This document shows positions 36,034 through 43,362 of a stretch of 64,000 nucleotides of DNA, one piece after another (position 1 is the first letter of the stretch; each line of letters opens with the position of its first letter). The translations under genes and the position numbers were made by a program. Source of the stretch: UBA10677 sp045654245 (GTDB taxonomy: Bacteria > Bacillota > Clostridia > Christensenellales > Pumilibacteraceae); the NCBI GenBank assembly GCA_045654245.1, contig JAZOMX010000023.1:1-64000 (forward strand), in the 5' to 3' direction. Below the pieces are notes generated by a model that was not told the origin of the DNA, ran no database searches, and saw only the letters and a program-made list of their open reading frames with translations.

Positions 36034-36834
36034 ATGAAAAAGATAAAAAATACTTCTGCAATAACCGTTTCAGCAATTCACGGGTTAGCATTTACAGTAT
36101 TTTTCGTGCTCGAACAATTTTTGAGCGAACTCGTTTATCCATACCTTGAAAACCATATACCTAAAGCGCTTTACATAGCGATATCAGCAGTAGTTGCTGC
36201 CCTTCTATACTCGGTAACCTATACGGTAATTCATAAAATCTACGAGCGTTTTTTGATTAAAAACGACACGAGATTAAAGATTGACGGAACTTGGTATCAC
36301 GTTCATATTCCACACTATATGGGCAGAGAAGACTACACGCAAGTTCGACTAAGCGTTGGTAAAACTACCGTATCGCGCGACCTTATGGACTTTACTTTCG
36401 TAGGTAATAACGAACGGTGTTACCAAAACGAGGACGGCTCTCTTTTATTAAAGACGGAAAACGCTACGCACTGGTACACCAAAGCCACGAAACTTTCTGA
36501 TGAAAACGATTTTGACTTAATCGAAATTTACGAGGCTAAAACGATGGGTAATCCTACGATTGAAGTTGAGGCTTGTCCCTGTTGTAAAACTAAATTTGAA
36601 ACTCCGATTGAAATTACCGAGGCTGAAAGGTTCCGTCACGGCATACATAAAATAAATATTGTTGAAGACGAAGGTAATTCTTATCTTAAAGGCGAATACT
36701 CTGACTGCTGGCCATCTCTTAAAACTGGAGAAATTTATTTTTATAGAACGATTAAAGAAAGAGATGAAAAAATTTACGAGTTTTTTAATAATGCTAAAGA
36801 GTGGAGAAAAAATCAAAATTTACAAACTAAATAA
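36034..36834 (+). CDS. Two-membrane-helix, beta-rich hypothetical protein
   Basis: A 266-residue protein with two N-terminal membrane helices (about 10-35 and 45-68) and a cytoplasmic soluble part. The latter begins LKIDGTWYHVHIP, a strand-turn pattern found in small beta barrels, and later carries CPCC (about residue 186). I do not recognise the family. The layout, two helices then a beta-rich domain, resembles Cap15-type CBASS effectors, but no nucleotide cyclase is nearby and the partner is an inositol-phosphatase-like enzyme. Its start is 1 bp after that gene's stop. Confidence 0.75.
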   Translation: MKKIKNTSAITVSAIHGLAFTVFFVLEQFLSELVYPYLENHIPKALYIAISAVVAALLYSVTYTVIHKIYERFLIKNDTRLKIDGTWYHVHIPHYMGREDYTQVRLSVGKTTVSRDLMDFTFVGNNERCYQNEDGSLLLKTENATHWYTKATKLSDENDFDLIEIYEAKTMGNPTIEVEACPCCKTKFETPIEITEAERFRHGIHKINIVEDEGNSYLKGEYSDCWPSLKTGEIYFYRTIKERDEKIYEFFNNAKEWRKNQNLQTK

Positions 36835-36838
36835 TATA

Positions 36839-36869
36839 AAAAAAGCGCAGGTATAAAATGCGCTTTTTT
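36839..36869. terminator. Bidirectional terminator between the 2TM gene and rsmG
   Basis: AAAAAAGCGCA (36839-36849) pairs with TGCGCTTTTTT (36859-36869). It serves the two convergent genes. Confidence 0.85.
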
Positions 36870-36871
36870 CT

Positions 36872-37537
36872 TTATAAAGGTTTAACTCTCGGTAAATTTT
36901 TACCTCTTGGATATTTTAGTGGCGTTTCTTTTTCTTTTTTAATTATAATAAGTTTTCTATTATTTCCGTTTCTACTTACCTCGACAACTTCAATTATTTT
37001 TCCGCCTAAAACAGATAGAGCGTTTTTAGCATTTACTATTTCTTCTTCCGTTTTTTCAGATTTATAAGCAATAAATATTCCTCCTACTTTTACGAACGGT
37101 AAAGCGTACTCTACTAAAGTGCGAAGTTCAGCAACTGCACGGGAAACTACAACGTCAAACTTTTCTTCCTTTTTTAAGTCCTCAACTCTTGAGTGAATAG
37201 CCTTTATATTTTTTAGTTCTAAACTTTTTATAACTTCACAAAGAAAAGTAACTTTTTTATTTACGCTATCAAGTAAAGTTACCGATAAGTCGTCTCTTAT
37301 TATTTTAAGCGGTATTCCGGGAAAGCCTGCGCCCGAACCTATATCTAAAAGAGAACACCCCTTGTCGATATAAGGCAAAGCGGAAAGGCTATCAATAAAG
37401 TGCTTATCTTTAATTTCTTCTTTATCGGTAATCGCAGTAAGATTAAATTTTTCGTTCCACTCGATTAAAAGAGAAGAATAAAGATTAAACTTTTCTTCTT
37501 TATTAAGCGAATTAATTTTTTCTAAAAATTGTTTCAT
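36872..37537 (-). CDS. rsmG: 16S rRNA (guanine527-N7)-methyltransferase RsmG
   Basis: A 221-residue SAM-dependent methyltransferase (GidB) that modifies 16S rRNA. The N-terminal KEEKFNLYSSLLIEWNEKFNLTAI is typical. The SAM site is LLDIGSGAGFPGIPLKI and FDVVVSRAVAELRTL holds further motifs. The Lys/Arg-rich C-terminal tail (LKYPRGKNLPRV) is common in the family. It directs away from the origin region; gidB-type genes next to oriC are usual in Firmicutes. Confidence 0.95.
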   Translation of the reverse strand: MKQFLEKINSLNKEEKFNLYSSLLIEWNEKFNLTAITDKEEIKDKHFIDSLSALPYIDKGCSLLDIGSGAGFPGIPLKIIRDDLSVTLLDSVNKKVTFLCEVIKSLELKNIKAIHSRVEDLKKEEKFDVVVSRAVAELRTLVEYALPFVKVGGIFIAYKSEKTEEEIVNAKNALSVLGGKIIEVVEVSRNGNNRKLIIIKKEKETPLKYPRGKNLPRVKPL

Positions 37538-37961
37538 AGACTTATTATAGCATTATTAAAAAGTAAAATCAAGACTTATCAACACGAATAAAAATTTTTC
37601 ATTACTTTTCCTCTTTCCTTAGTATTATTTATATATAGTAAAGAGTAGTAGTTTTAGTAGTAGGTGCGAGGAAAAAGTGGATAAAAAAACCGTCTTAAAA
37701 AAAGCACAACTAGTAGAAAAAAAAGTGACGAAAACGGAAAAAAAGTCTATATGTTGATTTAGTTATATTAACCGAACTATGTTGATAAATGATGATAAGA
37801 AGTGGAAGTAAAATTAATATCGTGGATAAAAAAAATTTTTGGTCGAAAAAAGACGAAAGTTAAAGGTGTAAAAAAGAGTTATCCACACGGTTTTCAACAC
37901 TGTGGATAAAGTTATACCGTATAATGTTGACAATTTAGATAAAAAAAAGTATAATTTTTCT
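37538..37961. other. oriC: Predicted replication origin (oriC)
   Basis: The 424-bp gap between rsmG and mnmE holds six DnaA-box-like 9-mers: TTATCAACA (37576-37584), AGTGGATAA (37676-37684), TGTTGATAA (37780-37788), CGTGGATAA (37821-37829), TTATCCACA (37879-37887) and TGTGGATAA (37901-37909). Two match the consensus exactly in facing orientation. A TAG-trinucleotide array next to one box, then an AT-rich run, has the layout of Bacillus-type unwinding regions. Gene direction flips across this region. dnaA is not adjacent, so location is inferred. Confidence 0.75.
37646..37663 (+). promoter_or_regulatory. DnaA-trio-like array
   Basis: TAGTAG (37646-37651), TTT, TAGTAGTAG (37655-37663), a GC-richer GTGCGAGG stretch, then the DnaA box at 37676-37684. 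The order trio, GC cluster, box and the AT-rich run at 37611-37645 match the DnaA-trio origin-opening element known in Bacillus subtilis. Confidence 0.65.
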
Positions 37962-39290
37962 ATGACTGATATAAATAAAACGATAATAGCGATTGCAACG
38001 CCTCACGGGGCAGGAGCAATAGGAATAATTAGGATAAGCGGTAAGGACTGTTACGACGCAGTAGCCTCCGTTTTTTCGGGGTTTAAGAAAAAAGAGCCTA
38101 ATCTAATGAAATACGGTACTCTTACTTGCGGAGAATATACTGATAAATGTATGGCGGTATATTTTAAAGCGCCTTTTTCATATACGGGCGAGGACGGAGT
38201 GGAAATTTATTGTCACGGTAGTTACGCTCTTATGAGTGGAATAGTCCGTTGGTTTATTGAAAATAAAGGTTTTTATTACGCCGAGGGTGGAGACTTTACG
38301 GCGCGTGCTTTTGCTAACGGAAAAATGGACTTAACGGAGGCGGAGGGAGTTCACGACCTTATTACTGCTGAGAGCGAGGCGGAAATTAGAGGAGCGTTTT
38401 CACTTCTTACCGGAAAACTCAAAAAAAGTATTACCGATATACAAAAGAAAATCGTTTCGGCTAGAGCGGAAACGGAAGGGGCTATCGACTATCCTGAAGA
38501 GGACGTAGAAGAGCAGTCCGCTATCGAGGTTGAAAAGAAGATTAAGGATATAAAGAAAGACCTCTTGTCGATAATATCCACTTATAAGCAAGGAAAAATT
38601 ATGCGTAACGGTGTATTTATTACACTGATAGGAAAGCCTAACGCCGGTAAGAGTTCGCTTATGAACGCAATTTTAGGCTATGAGCGAGCAATCGTTACCG
38701 AGGAAAAAGGAACGACGAGAGACACGCTTACCGAGAGTTATATATATAAAGGAATAAGGTTTAATCTTACCGATACTGCTGGTATTAGAGAGGCTACTTC
38801 GCTCCCTGAACAAATGGGAATCGAGCGCGCACAAAACTCAGCGTTTGAGAGTGATATTGCGCTCGTAGTAGTCGAGGCAGGAAGTTTTAGCGACGAAGAA
38901 AAAGAGTTTATTAGTAAGTTTGAAAACACGGGAAGAAAGGTACTCGTAGTTGAAAATAAGACGGATATTTTCTCGCCGAGTAAAGAGGGTAGCGCACTAG
39001 TTTCGGCTAAAACGGGCGAGGGTATTGACGAGTTAAAGGAAAAACTTTTCCTTTTAAGCGAGGCAAGAGTAAGCGGTGGCGCTCAAATCAATAACGAGCG
39101 ACAATTCAATTGCGCCGTAGAAGCACTCTCTCATATCGAACGAGCCGAAAAGAACGCTTTGTCCGTACCCCTAGAACTTATATCGTCCGACTTATACGAC
39201 GCTTACGCATCACTCGGACGGATTACGGGAATTACTGGCTCTGACGCTTTGGCGGAAGAGATTTTCAAGCGTTTTTGCGTAGGAAAGTAA
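37962..39290 (+). CDS. mnmE: tRNA uridine-5-carboxymethylaminomethyl modification GTPase MnmE
   Basis: A 442-residue GTPase that, with MnmG, modifies wobble uridine U34. The N-terminal domain starts TIIAIATPHGAGAIGIIRISG. The G domain has GKPNAGKSSLMNAI, DTAGIRE and the NKTD motif in VVENKTDIF. The C-terminus ends FCVGK, the catalytic CxGK box. An open frame extends 20 codons upstream through the last DnaA box from GTG 37902; I chose ATG 37962 because it matches the family start. mnmG is absent from the window. The gene heads right, away from oriC. Confidence 0.96.
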   Translation: MTDINKTIIAIATPHGAGAIGIIRISGKDCYDAVASVFSGFKKKEPNLMKYGTLTCGEYTDKCMAVYFKAPFSYTGEDGVEIYCHGSYALMSGIVRWFIENKGFYYAEGGDFTARAFANGKMDLTEAEGVHDLITAESEAEIRGAFSLLTGKLKKSITDIQKKIVSARAETEGAIDYPEEDVEEQSAIEVEKKIKDIKKDLLSIISTYKQGKIMRNGVFITLIGKPNAGKSSLMNAILGYERAIVTEEKGTTRDTLTESYIYKGIRFNLTDTAGIREATSLPEQMGIERAQNSAFESDIALVVVEAGSFSDEEKEFISKFENTGRKVLVVENKTDIFSPSKEGSALVSAKTGEGIDELKEKLFLLSEARVSGGAQINNERQFNCAVEALSHIERAEKNALSVPLELISSDLYDAYASLGRITGITGSDALAEEIFKRFCVGK

Positions 39291-39302
39291 GGAGAATAGG
39301 AA

Positions 39303-39761
39303 ATGGCTATTAAGGAAATCGCCGTAAATAAAAAGGCTTTTTTCGATTATTTTATAGAAGAAAAAATCGAGGCAGGATTATCGCTCTCCGGTGGCGAAGT
39401 AAAATCCGCTAAAATGGGTAGGATTAACCTTGGCGACAGTTTTTGTTTCGTCGAAAAAGGGCAAATCGTACTTAAAAATTGTCATATTACGCCTTACGAG
39501 AAAGGCTCGTATTTTAACGAGGACGCAAAGCGTGACAGAACTTTGCTTTTGCACAAAAAAGAGATTGCTCGCCTTATCGGAAAAGTTAAAGAAAAAGGAT
39601 TTACGCTCGTGCCTCTTCGAGCCTACTTTAACGGGCGGTGGTTAAAACTCGAACTAGGGCTATGTAGAGGTAAGCATACTTTCGACAAAAAGCAAGTTAT
39701 TAAAGAGCGTGATATTTCCCGTGAGGCTCAACGCGCGATTAAGGAATATAACATTAAATAA
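39303..39761 (+). CDS. smpB: SsrA-binding protein SmpB
   Basis: A 152-residue tmRNA cofactor for trans-translation rescue of stalled ribosomes. VNKKAFFDYFIEEKIEAGLSLSGGEVKSAKMGRINLGDSFC and LIGKVKEKGFTLVPLRAYF are conserved; the C-terminal tail (FDKKQVIKERDISREAQRAIK) enters the decoding site. It starts 12 bp after mnmE with SD GGAG. The tmRNA gene itself was not found nearby. Confidence 0.97.
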   Translation: MAIKEIAVNKKAFFDYFIEEKIEAGLSLSGGEVKSAKMGRINLGDSFCFVEKGQIVLKNCHITPYEKGSYFNEDAKRDRTLLLHKKEIARLIGKVKEKGFTLVPLRAYFNGRWLKLELGLCRGKHTFDKKQVIKERDISREAQRAIKEYNIK

Positions 39762-39807
39762 ATTATTAGTAAAATAAACGAAAAGAAAAATATTTTTGGA
39801 GAAAGAT

Positions 39808-40947
39808 ATGACGGCAAAAGAAATATGGAATTATTTAGTTGAACATTATAATAAAAATAAATCGATAGCAGAGGAACAAATTCAAAGAGATTGGGAATCT
39901 TTTTTTGCTGATTCCGAGTTGTTTGGTTATAGTAAAATCAAAGGAGACGTTGATGCGCACCGCTCGCTACAAATAGGTTCTTATCAGAGAACTATTCCAG
40001 ATATAATTTTGCGGAAAGACGGTGAAGATTTATTTGTAGTAGAATTAAAAAGATATAGTCTTGATTTAATAGAAGAAAGAGAAGACCAATTATTTAGTTA
40101 TATGAAGTTATTAAGAATCCCAATTGGTATTCTCGTTTGTGAAAAGATTTACATATATAATTACGATTTCAAAGAAAAAGATGAGAAAAATAGAGAAAAC
40201 AAAGTAGAAATTCCGTTTGAAACAGATAACGCTAGTGGAATAACTTTTATTGAACTCTTTTGTAAAGGAAATTTTTCGCAAGACGGCGTTAAAAATTTTA
40301 TTTTCACAAAAAAGAATTTTGAAAAAAATATCAAGAAAATAAGAGAACAAATCGACAGCAATTTTATAAAAAAACTTGTTGAAGAATATTTTATTAGAGA
40401 ATATACTGAAGAAGAAGTTAAAAACGCTTTGTCTGGGAGTGTTTTTAATATTAACATTAACGAAAGAAAAGAAAATAAACCAATTTTACCCCCTGCAAAC
40501 GAAAAAGGAGGCAAAAAATGGACTAACCAAGAAGAAAAAAGAAAAAACTTTTGGACAAATTTTAATGAATACGCATTTAAAAACGCTAATTTTAATGAAA
40601 TTTTTTCTCAAGCAAAGGCGTGGGAGAGACATTATTACGGCCTTAAAACATCTTCGTTAAAAAAATGTGGTATTTTGGTTAGTTATTTAAAGGACCGTTT
40701 GGAGTTAGAAATATATATAAATAAAAACAAAGGTTTGTTTGATAAATTCTTTTTACATAAAGAAGAGATTGAAAGTGTTATTGGAGAAAAATTACAATGG
40801 AAAAGAGAAGCCCAACAATCTTCGCGTATCATTTTATCCAATAGCGAATTTGATACACAAGACGAGAGTTTTTATAAAAAAGAGTTTGATTGGATAATGG
40901 AAAATGCTATTAAATTTAGGAAGGCTTTTTCTCCCTATTGTCAATAA
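39808..40947 (+). CDS. PD-(D/E)XK nuclease with DUF4268 domain
   Basis: A 379-residue protein. The N-terminal half carries a restriction-endonuclease-like motif: PDIILRKDGEDLFVVELKR (Asp, then Glu-x-Lys at about residues 68-86). The C-terminal half (about 240-370) resembles DUF4268 (FWTNFNEYAF...YYGLKTSSLKKCGILVSYLKD...LELEIYI). Such solitary proteins are thought to cut DNA, possibly modified or foreign. No methyltransferase is adjacent. ATG 39808 follows GGAGAAAG; four upstream codons starting TTG were excluded. It is more AT-rich than mnmE and smpB, suggesting transfer. Confidence 0.75.
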   Translation: MTAKEIWNYLVEHYNKNKSIAEEQIQRDWESFFADSELFGYSKIKGDVDAHRSLQIGSYQRTIPDIILRKDGEDLFVVELKRYSLDLIEEREDQLFSYMKLLRIPIGILVCEKIYIYNYDFKEKDEKNRENKVEIPFETDNASGITFIELFCKGNFSQDGVKNFIFTKKNFEKNIKKIREQIDSNFIKKLVEEYFIREYTEEEVKNALSGSVFNININERKENKPILPPANEKGGKKWTNQEEKRKNFWTNFNEYAFKNANFNEIFSQAKAWERHYYGLKTSSLKKCGILVSYLKDRLELEIYINKNKGLFDKFFLHKEEIESVIGEKLQWKREAQQSSRIILSNSEFDTQDESFYKKEFDWIMENAIKFRKAFSPYCQ

Positions 40948-40957
40948 ATAACAAAAA

Positions 40958-40988
40958 AAAGGTTTAAGCGGAGTGCTTAAACCTTTTT
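40958..40988. terminator. Bidirectional terminator, nuclease / rpsT
   Basis: AAAGGTTTAAGC (40958-40969) pairs with GCTTAAACCTTT (40975-40986) with flanking A and T runs; it serves both convergent genes. Confidence 0.9.
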
Positions 40989-41002
40989 CGTTATAACCTA
41001 AA

Positions 41003-41467
41003 TTATTCAGCGTCCTTTTTAGCGGGTGCTTTTCTAGTTCTCTTGGGCTTTTCTTCGGTAGCCTTTGCCTCAGCCTCAGCCTTCTTCTCGGCAACCTTTT
41101 TAGCGTACTCAGCCTTCTTTGCCTCTCTAGCCTCGGCAGCAGCCTTTGCTTTTTCAGCAGCGATAGTCTTGTTATCCTTCTTGATAACTACTTCTTTCTT
41201 GCCCGACTTAATATCGTCGATACGCTTAGCGATACCCGACTTTTTGTTAGAAGCGGCGTTTTTGGTAATGATACCCTTGGTTGCAGCCTTATCAAGAGCC
41301 GAGAAAGTCTCGGGCAAAAGACGCTCTGCCTCTGCGATATCGTTAACGTCGATAGCGGAGTTGATTTTCTTCAAAGCGTTTTTAACAACCGTTCTTTGAA
41401 CGCTATTGTCTGCATTTTTCTTTGCGATTACTTTTACGCGCTTTTCAGCGGATTTAATGTTAGGCAC
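41003..41467 (-). CDS. rpsT: 30S ribosomal protein S20 with long C-terminal extension
   Basis: The first about 88 residues are S20 (MPNIKSAEKRVKVIAKKN...NAASNKKSGIAKRIDDI), which binds 16S rRNA helices. The remaining about 65 residues are a Lys/Ala/Glu-rich, low-complexity tail, a predicted helix with basic end (KRTRKAPAKK). S20 is usually 85-90 residues, so the tail is an addition. Divergent from gpr, echoing the Bacillus rpsT-gpr order. It is transcribed toward oriC, head-on to replication, unusual for a ribosomal gene. Confidence 0.9.
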   Translation of the reverse strand: MPNIKSAEKRVKVIAKKNADNSVQRTVVKNALKKINSAIDVNDIAEAERLLPETFSALDKAATKGIITKNAASNKKSGIAKRIDDIKSGKKEVVIKKDNKTIAAEKAKAAAEAREAKKAEYAKKVAEKKAEAEAKATEEKPKRTRKAPAKKDAE

Positions 41468-41588
41468 TGTAATATTTCTCCTATTGAATAATTTTTATCT
41501 TTTAACTATGCTATTTTATCACATATATTTTAGAAAATCAAGCGTTTTTTGAGTATATTTTCAGTTAAAAAAGCGAATAACGATTTTT

Positions 41589-42347
41589 ATGAGCATAATT
41601 TTCGTAGGAAATCGTACCGATATGGCAGAAGAGAGCGTTTTTGCGCCTCGAAGAAAAATTCACGATAGGATAGAGCGGAGCGATATTACGCTTACTCCTA
41701 CGCAGGCAAAACAACTAGGGAAAAGGGCGGGAAAATATATTACCGTTTTTTCTTCGGCGGTAATGACGGGCGAGCAAGATTTATATGAAAGGCTATCAAG
41801 TGCGCTTTCGGACGCAATAAAAGAAGTATTACCTAAAAACGGGAAAACTTTGGTAGTGGGTTTAGGCAACGCTTTTATGACGGCAGACGCTTTAGGGGTG
41901 GAGACGGCTAGTAATTTAGAGCCGAGCGAAAAATTGTTGGTCGTTACGCCGTCCGTTTACGGACGAACGGGGATTGAGAGTTACACGCTCGTAAAGGCGT
42001 TATGTAAGGAAGTTTTACCCTCTGCCGTTCTTTGCGTTGATACGCTTTGCTCGGCTACGAAAGAGCGACTGGGTTGCGCTTTTCAGGTTAGTAATAGCGG
42101 AATAACGCCGGGGAGTGGCGTGGGAAACGCGAGAAAAACGCTATGTAGCGAAACGCTATCTATACCCGTAATTTCGGTTGGATTACCCTTGGTGATTTAC
42201 GCCTCTACGCTGTCGGGAGAAGGCGAGGAAGATTTAGTGGTAACGCCTAAAGATATCGACTTAATCGTAAAAGAAAGCGCTTTTATTATCGCACGGGCAA
42301 TCGAAAAATCGGTGGGGACGCCCCCACGGGCGAGTGTCGCGAAGTAG
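41589..42347 (+). CDS. gpr: GPR endopeptidase (spore germination protease)
   Basis: A 252-residue aspartic protease that starts degradation of small acid-soluble spore proteins at germination. NRTDMAEES near the N-terminus is the propeptide-boundary region, and GKYITVFSS, TLVVGLGNAFMTADALGVE, GRTGIESYTLVKAL and SNSGITPGSGVGNARK are family landmarks. It proves the host can sporulate. The last about 10 residues (VGTPPRASVAK) are encoded by a GC-rich hairpin element shared with the downstream repeats, so the 3' end may have been altered by repeat insertion. The stop TAG is at 42345. Confidence 0.92.
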   Translation: MSIIFVGNRTDMAEESVFAPRRKIHDRIERSDITLTPTQAKQLGKRAGKYITVFSSAVMTGEQDLYERLSSALSDAIKEVLPKNGKTLVVGLGNAFMTADALGVETASNLEPSEKLLVVTPSVYGRTGIESYTLVKALCKEVLPSAVLCVDTLCSATKERLGCAFQVSNSGITPGSGVGNARKTLCSETLSIPVISVGLPLVIYASTLSGEGEEDLVVTPKDIDLIVKESAFIIARAIEKSVGTPPRASVAK

Positions 42348-42478
42348 TTGGCGGTAGAATGAAGGGAGCATACGCGCAACGAACAGAAGGTAAACCAAAC
42401 ACGGTAAGAGGATATTTTCCCCTACGGTCGAGGAGCCCCCACGGGCGTAATTGTCGAGGAGCCTCGACGGGCGTAATT
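42312..42478. repeat. GC-rich REP-like palindromes in and after gpr
   Basis: CCCCCACGGGCG occurs at 42321-42332 inside gpr and 42436-42447 downstream. A 26-bp unit is tandem at 42427-42452 and 42453-42478; the second contains the exact palindrome GTCGAGG-AG-CCTCGAC. The first copy forms GTGGGG (42312-42317) with CCCCAC (42322-42327). The element is GC-rich against its AT-rich setting. Confidence 0.6.
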
Positions 42479-42528
42479 ATAGTGCGTTTTTTATTAACGG
42501 TATAGCAAAATCGCTCATATAATAGAGT

Positions 42529-43239
42529 ATGAAAGACGGAGCGATTGGAATTTTTGATAGTGGAGTGGGCGGGCTCAAGATTATGAGCGCAATAAAAAAG
42601 GTGATGCCCAGCGAGAAAATTATTTACGTTTTCGATAGAAAGCACGCGCCTTATGGAACTCGTAGCGATAGGTACATAAAAAAACGCGCTCGAAAGGTGT
42701 GTTCCTTTCTTGCTTTGCGTGGAGTAAAAATGCTCGTCGTTGCGTGCAATACCGCTACTGCTACGACAATCGAGAGTTTGCGTAAGAAGTTTTCTATTCC
42801 GATTATCGGCGTAGAGCCTCCCGTAAAGCAAGCGGTTGAAACGGTTAAAGAGGGTAAGGTTTTGCTCTTATGCACCGTCGCTACCGCGCGCCAAAAAAGA
42901 ATAAAGGCTCTTATTGAAAAGTACGGCGAGGGCAGAGTGGAAGTTTTGGCTTTACCTAACTTGGCGAGCAGAATAGAAGAAAAATTTTCCGACCTAACTT
43001 CGCTTAAAAAAGAGGTTTTTTCTTCCCTTGCTCCTTATAAAAACGCAGGGATAACCGCAGTTGTTCTAGGCTGTACGCACTACTACCATATTAAAGGGCA
43101 AATAAGCGAGTTTTTTGCTGACAAGGCTACCGTTTTTACGGCGGAAGAAGGCGTGGCGAAAAGGGTTAAGGAAGTGCTGATAAAAAACGGGGAGTTAAAG
43201 AGTGACGGAGCGGGGGGAATTAAGTATTTTTATTTGTAA
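42529..43239 (+). CDS. murI: Glutamate racemase
   Basis: A 236-residue cofactor-free racemase producing D-glutamate for peptidoglycan. The two catalytic cysteines lie in VVACNTATATT and LGCTHYYH. IGIFDSGVGGLKIM and FDRKHAPYGTRSD are conserved substrate-site motifs. A T-run terminator follows. It is slightly shorter than many orthologues (about 265) but complete. Neighbours are not cell-wall genes. Confidence 0.96.
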   Translation: MKDGAIGIFDSGVGGLKIMSAIKKVMPSEKIIYVFDRKHAPYGTRSDRYIKKRARKVCSFLALRGVKMLVVACNTATATTIESLRKKFSIPIIGVEPPVKQAVETVKEGKVLLLCTVATARQKRIKALIEKYGEGRVEVLALPNLASRIEEKFSDLTSLKKEVFSSLAPYKNAGITAVVLGCTHYYHIKGQISEFFADKATVFTAEEGVAKRVKEVLIKNGELKSDGAGGIKYFYL

Positions 43240-43288
43240 AATAAAAGTCTCGTTTTTTAAGCAAAAGAAATTATAAAAAATATATCTT

Positions 43289-43318
43289 AAAATCAATCAA
43301 AACGATTGATTTTTTTTC
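43289..43318 (+). terminator. Terminator after murI
   Basis: AAAATCAATC (43289-43298) pairs with GATTGATTTT (43304-43313) followed by T. Confidence 0.8.
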
Positions 43319-43362
43319 GTGCTTGGTATTATAATATGCGTAGAAGACAAAGGAGTGGCTTT

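Noticed and set aside
42427..42478. CRISPR array
   Set aside because: Only two adjacent GC-rich units without spacers; no cas genes.
42286..42831. Minus-strand frame of 181 codons across gpr end and murI
   Set aside because: It overlaps two well-supported genes on the opposite strand and matches no family.
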